In this document: positions 61,711 to 64,000 of the stretch, one piece after another | How positions within the stretch are numbered: the stretch's first letter is position 1 | Layout: each line of letters opens with the position of its first letter | NCBI RefSeq assembly: GCF_017874255.1 | Contig: NZ_JAGGLD010000005.1 | Coordinates: forward strand, 186,001 to 250,000 | Reading direction: 5' to 3' | DNA length: 64,000 nt | Source: Paenibacillus shirakamiensis | Lineage (GTDB): Bacteria > Bacillota > Bacilli > Paenibacillales > Paenibacillaceae | Notes under the pieces: generated by a model | Told to the model about the DNA's origin: nothing | Databases searched by the model: none | The model's input: the letters and a program-made list of their open reading frames with translations, nothing else | Translations under genes and position numbers: made by a program

Positions 61711-62953
61711 GGCGTCCGCCTCCTTCCTTTCTTCTCTTCGGTACAAAGACCAGCGCCACGAACGCAAGCAACATGTATTCGAAGTTGTAGCCAAAATCAC
61801 CGCTAATCATGGCACAGCCGACAGTCTGAAGGAGTAGAACCAGAAGAACTCCTTGCTTCCGAACGGTCCATAAGGTATACAACAAGGCCAATAACCACAG
61901 GAAGAGACCCATAATCCCAAGTTCGCTACCGAGCTCCAGCAGGATATTATGAGGGAATTCACTCTTTACAGGAGGAGTAATCCCGCCGATACCCAGTCCG
62001 AAAAACGGATGTTGCTGAAATTCATCTATAGCCTTCATTTGTAAATCTACACGCCCTAGAAAATTATCGTCCCCTTGAAGCTGATTCGCGCTGAACAACA
62101 CGGTAAATCGGCTCCCCGCTACCGCATCTTGGAGTGGACCTGTGAATAGTGCCACAGCCGTACCCATCAACACGACGACTACAATACCTAGCGGAAGATA
62201 ACGTTTGAACGGCTGGATCCCCGCCTTGCGGTATAGCTTCCATAGATGAAGAAGAGCTACACTCAACGTAGCTATGAGAAATGCAGCCACTGGACCTCTA
62301 GACTGGGTAGCGAGCGCGGAATATAATCCCACCCCAATCACGGGAATGCGTACATACCAAGGGATTTTGCGGCCCCATAAGGCTATCGTAACGGCAATCA
62401 GAGAAAGCCTCGCATTAAAAATAGGATTATCGCCCGGTAAAGTTAATCTTCCTGGATACTCGTCGGGATAAATCCCAAAGGTCAGATGAATCACTGCATA
62501 GATAAGCCCGAATATAGCTACGATTGTCCAGGACAGACGATAGTATTTTTTGTAGACAATATACGTATAAATGCCAGGAATGACGGCTCTCGCTATTAGC
62601 ATCATTTCTTGAGACAGCCCCGCAGAAGCTACAGAAGCCCAAGAGAAGGACAACATGACGTAAGCGAAGAAAGCAGCCCATAGCCATATGCCTCCATTGC
62701 TGAACAAGTCCAGTGCGCGTGTTGGCTTCTGAAAAAAAGCTATCAGTACAATTAGAATGGGTGCGACTACTAAGAGAATGAGAGTGTATCCCGGGATGAA
62801 TTGCCGAAAGAAAAATCCAAAAGCATCAAAAAAAACACTGTATCCTAGCACAAAACCAGCATCTACTTTTAGGCCAAGTTGAAGTACACACTGCGCGGCA
62901 AATACCAACATGATGACAGCAAGGATCAAAAGTAGCAGTACTTCGGGGTTCAT
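61676..62953 (-). CDS. O-antigen ligase/Wzy-like polysaccharide polymerase
   Basis: 425 residues with about 11-12 membrane helices. The Wzy_C/O-antigen ligase motif is in the large outside loop: NFLGRVDLQMKAIDEFQQHP, FFGLGIGG, FPHNILLELGSELGIMGL (conserved His). It should polymerise the repeat units outside the membrane or ligate the glycan. The C-terminus is a charged tail (PKRRKEGGGRREKN). ATG 62953 overlaps the upstream glycosyltransferase stop by 4 bases. Confidence 0.85.
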   Translation of the reverse strand: MNPEVLLLLILAVIMLVFAAQCVLQLGLKVDAGFVLGYSVFFDAFGFFFRQFIPGYTLILLVVAPILIVLIAFFQKPTRALDLFSNGGIWLWAAFFAYVMLSFSWASVASAGLSQEMMLIARAVIPGIYTYIVYKKYYRLSWTIVAIFGLIYAVIHLTFGIYPDEYPGRLTLPGDNPIFNARLSLIAVTIALWGRKIPWYVRIPVIGVGLYSALATQSRGPVAAFLIATLSVALLHLWKLYRKAGIQPFKRYLPLGIVVVVLMGTAVALFTGPLQDAVAGSRFTVLFSANQLQGDDNFLGRVDLQMKAIDEFQQHPFFGLGIGGITPPVKSEFPHNILLELGSELGIMGLFLWLLALLYTLWTVRKQGVLLVLLLQTVGCAMISGDFGYNFEYMLLAFVALVFVPKRRKEGGGRREKNSISLNRA

Positions 62954-64000
62954 CGCCGCACCTCAAGCTCTCGGATATACGCCATATACTGGAGTCGTTC
63001 CTCTTCTTTGACACGGGTATCCAAGTGATGGATAAGGGAACGGTCCACCTTGTATCCTTTCCATTGCTTCACGAAGGCTTCAATACGTTCAAGGCCTAAG
63101 CGAGTATTGCCAGGTCCATTCGGCAGCGTAAGTATAAAAGGCACGGGGCGAGGAAAATCCGTATCCTCGTAAGCCGTAATAACAGGCAGACCATTCGCCA
63201 AATACTCACGTACTTTGAGGGGAGAGGCCTCTTTCATCTGTTTGCGATATAGAGCTAAAGTTCCTATAGCAATATCTGCTCGGGACAATAAAGGTTGATA
63301 TTCCGATCGAGACAGGAGCCCATGAAAGTGCATATTGGAAGGTGGGGGCCCTTTCATCTCACGAGCATCGGTACCAATAATATCAAAGTACCATTCTGGT
63401 TTGGCCTGAGCTAAGGCGCCAATAGAATCAATGCCGTGCCAGGACTGGCCGGGCGTTCCAATAAATACGAATCGGATCGTCGGTGTGTTGGCATTCGAAT
63501 GAAGGGTAGTTGTTGTAGACTCAGATTCTTCTGAGATTATGTTAAAAGGTCCTGTGGGTATGGGTGTGGTAGTCGTGTTCTCTTCCGCATAAATGGGTTG
63601 TTCTGTGGCTTGTTCTATGGGATTTAGATCTGTGGAACTTGGCAGCGGTGAACTATGCACCCTCAGGAACTGCCGCAAGCTAATCCCATTACCAATCACC
63701 TTCCGATCTTTCACATAACGGCTGAACTGCTTCTCGTGCGCAAGTTCACGACTGACAAAGACAACTCCCTTGGCTGCCTTAAGCACGTATCCTCTAGTCC
63801 AGCGATGATATAGATATCCGAGGCGCCTCTCCATCTTCATTTCTGTGAGATCATTGGTGTTGATTTCTAGCACAGAAGGAAACTGCTTCAGCAGAGTAGG
63901 GAGACCGAAGTAATATAGATCGAATCGATGGTATACCACGTCCGGGGTCCAAGCCCGGATTTGATCGGCGAGTCTACGGAACTGCAGCAACCTTGCGACA
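62950..64000 (-). CDS. Glycosyltransferase (GT-B), 5' end outside the window
   Basis: The reading frame is open to the right edge, so the start lies beyond 64000; at least 350 residues are visible. Visible blocks: WTPDVVYHRFDLYYFG, GVVFVSRELAHEKQF, IRFVFIGTPGQSWHGIDSIG, NMHFHGLLSRSEYQPLL and SPLKVREYLANGLPVI, the last being the donor-site E-containing region of GT4-like enzymes. A Ser/Thr/Asn/Glu-rich insertion (about residues 110-170, with TTTTPIP and SESTTTTLHSNANTPT) separates the two domains and is unusual. Part of the EPS cluster with a 4-base overlap to the Wzy-like gene. Confidence 0.8.
   Translation of the reverse strand, partial: VARLLQFRRLADQIRAWTPDVVYHRFDLYYFGLPTLLKQFPSVLEINTNDLTEMKMERRLGYLYHRWTRGYVLKAAKGVVFVSRELAHEKQFSRYVKDRKVIGNGISLRQFLRVHSSPLPSSTDLNPIEQATEQPIYAEENTTTTPIPTGPFNIISEESESTTTTLHSNANTPTIRFVFIGTPGQSWHGIDSIGALAQAKPEWYFDIIGTDAREMKGPPPSNMHFHGLLSRSEYQPLLSRADIAIGTLALYRKQMKEASPLKVREYLANGLPVITAYEDTDFPRPVPFILTLPNGPGNTRLGLERIEAFVKQWKGYKVDRSLIHHLDTRVKEEERLQYMAYIRELEVRR

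Overview
The window reads as chromosomal DNA of a low-to-mid GC, spore-forming Firmicute, most likely Paenibacillus or a close relative. Evidence: strong AGGAGG-type ribosome binding sites with frequent GTG/TTG starts, a PdaA-type cortex delta-lactam deacetylase (implying endospores), Bacillales gene neighbourhoods (yjlB / yjlC-ndh, cidR-cidAB) and an ATPase-less sugar ABC importer. I saw no rRNA, tRNA, insertion sequence, prophage or CRISPR array.

Layout. 1-9.6 kb: the start of an MMPL exporter behind a perfect TetR-type palindrome, a MarR-controlled heterodimeric ABC exporter, pdaA, an M50 (site-2-type) protease, an ECF sigma / anti-sigma pair and a fused XRE-methyltransferase. 9.7-18.6 kb: amino acid permease, Rrf2 regulator, cidR with divergent cidAB, an EmrAB-like HlyD-MFS efflux pair, ferritin, and a second Rrf2 regulator with a nitroreductase sharing three copies of one operator. 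18.8-24.3 kb: a secreted protein of about 1,816 residues carrying 20 fibronectin-III repeats arranged as ten A-B pairs. 24.4-38.7 kb: fructokinase, catalase, two GT39-like membrane glycosyltransferases (one followed by a secreted Ser/Thr/Pro-rich protein), a LysR-YeiH pair, a UbiA prenyltransferase, a thioesterase and small proteins.

38.8-48.8 kb: a carbohydrate locus (binding protein, two permeases, LacI regulator, GH3 beta-glucosidase, GH94 phosphorylase) whose content matches the known Listeria system for beta-1,2-gluco-oligosaccharides (sophoro-oligosaccharides). Four GAAACGTTTC-type palindromes mark its two promoters and are the obvious sites for the LacI regulator. The binding protein captures the oligosaccharide, the permeases import it (an ATPase must come from elsewhere), and the GH94 and GH3 enzymes degrade it by phosphorolysis and hydrolysis.

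49.2-55.6 kb: cold-shock protein with a structured leader, a stand-alone divergent IF-3, two conserved hypotheticals, yjlC-ndh with a long structured leader, small membrane and secreted proteins, and a tandem DUF2294/MpsC-like protein. 56.0-64.0 kb: a tightly overlapping minus-strand exopolysaccharide cluster (glycosyltransferases, Wzy-like polymerase, WbaP-like initiating transferase, LCP ligase, sugar epimerase) that runs off the right edge.

Many start codons given here are moved inward from the longest possible reading frame on the basis of ribosome binding sites; the reasons are stated per gene. Function calls come from recognised motifs and gene order, not from database searches.
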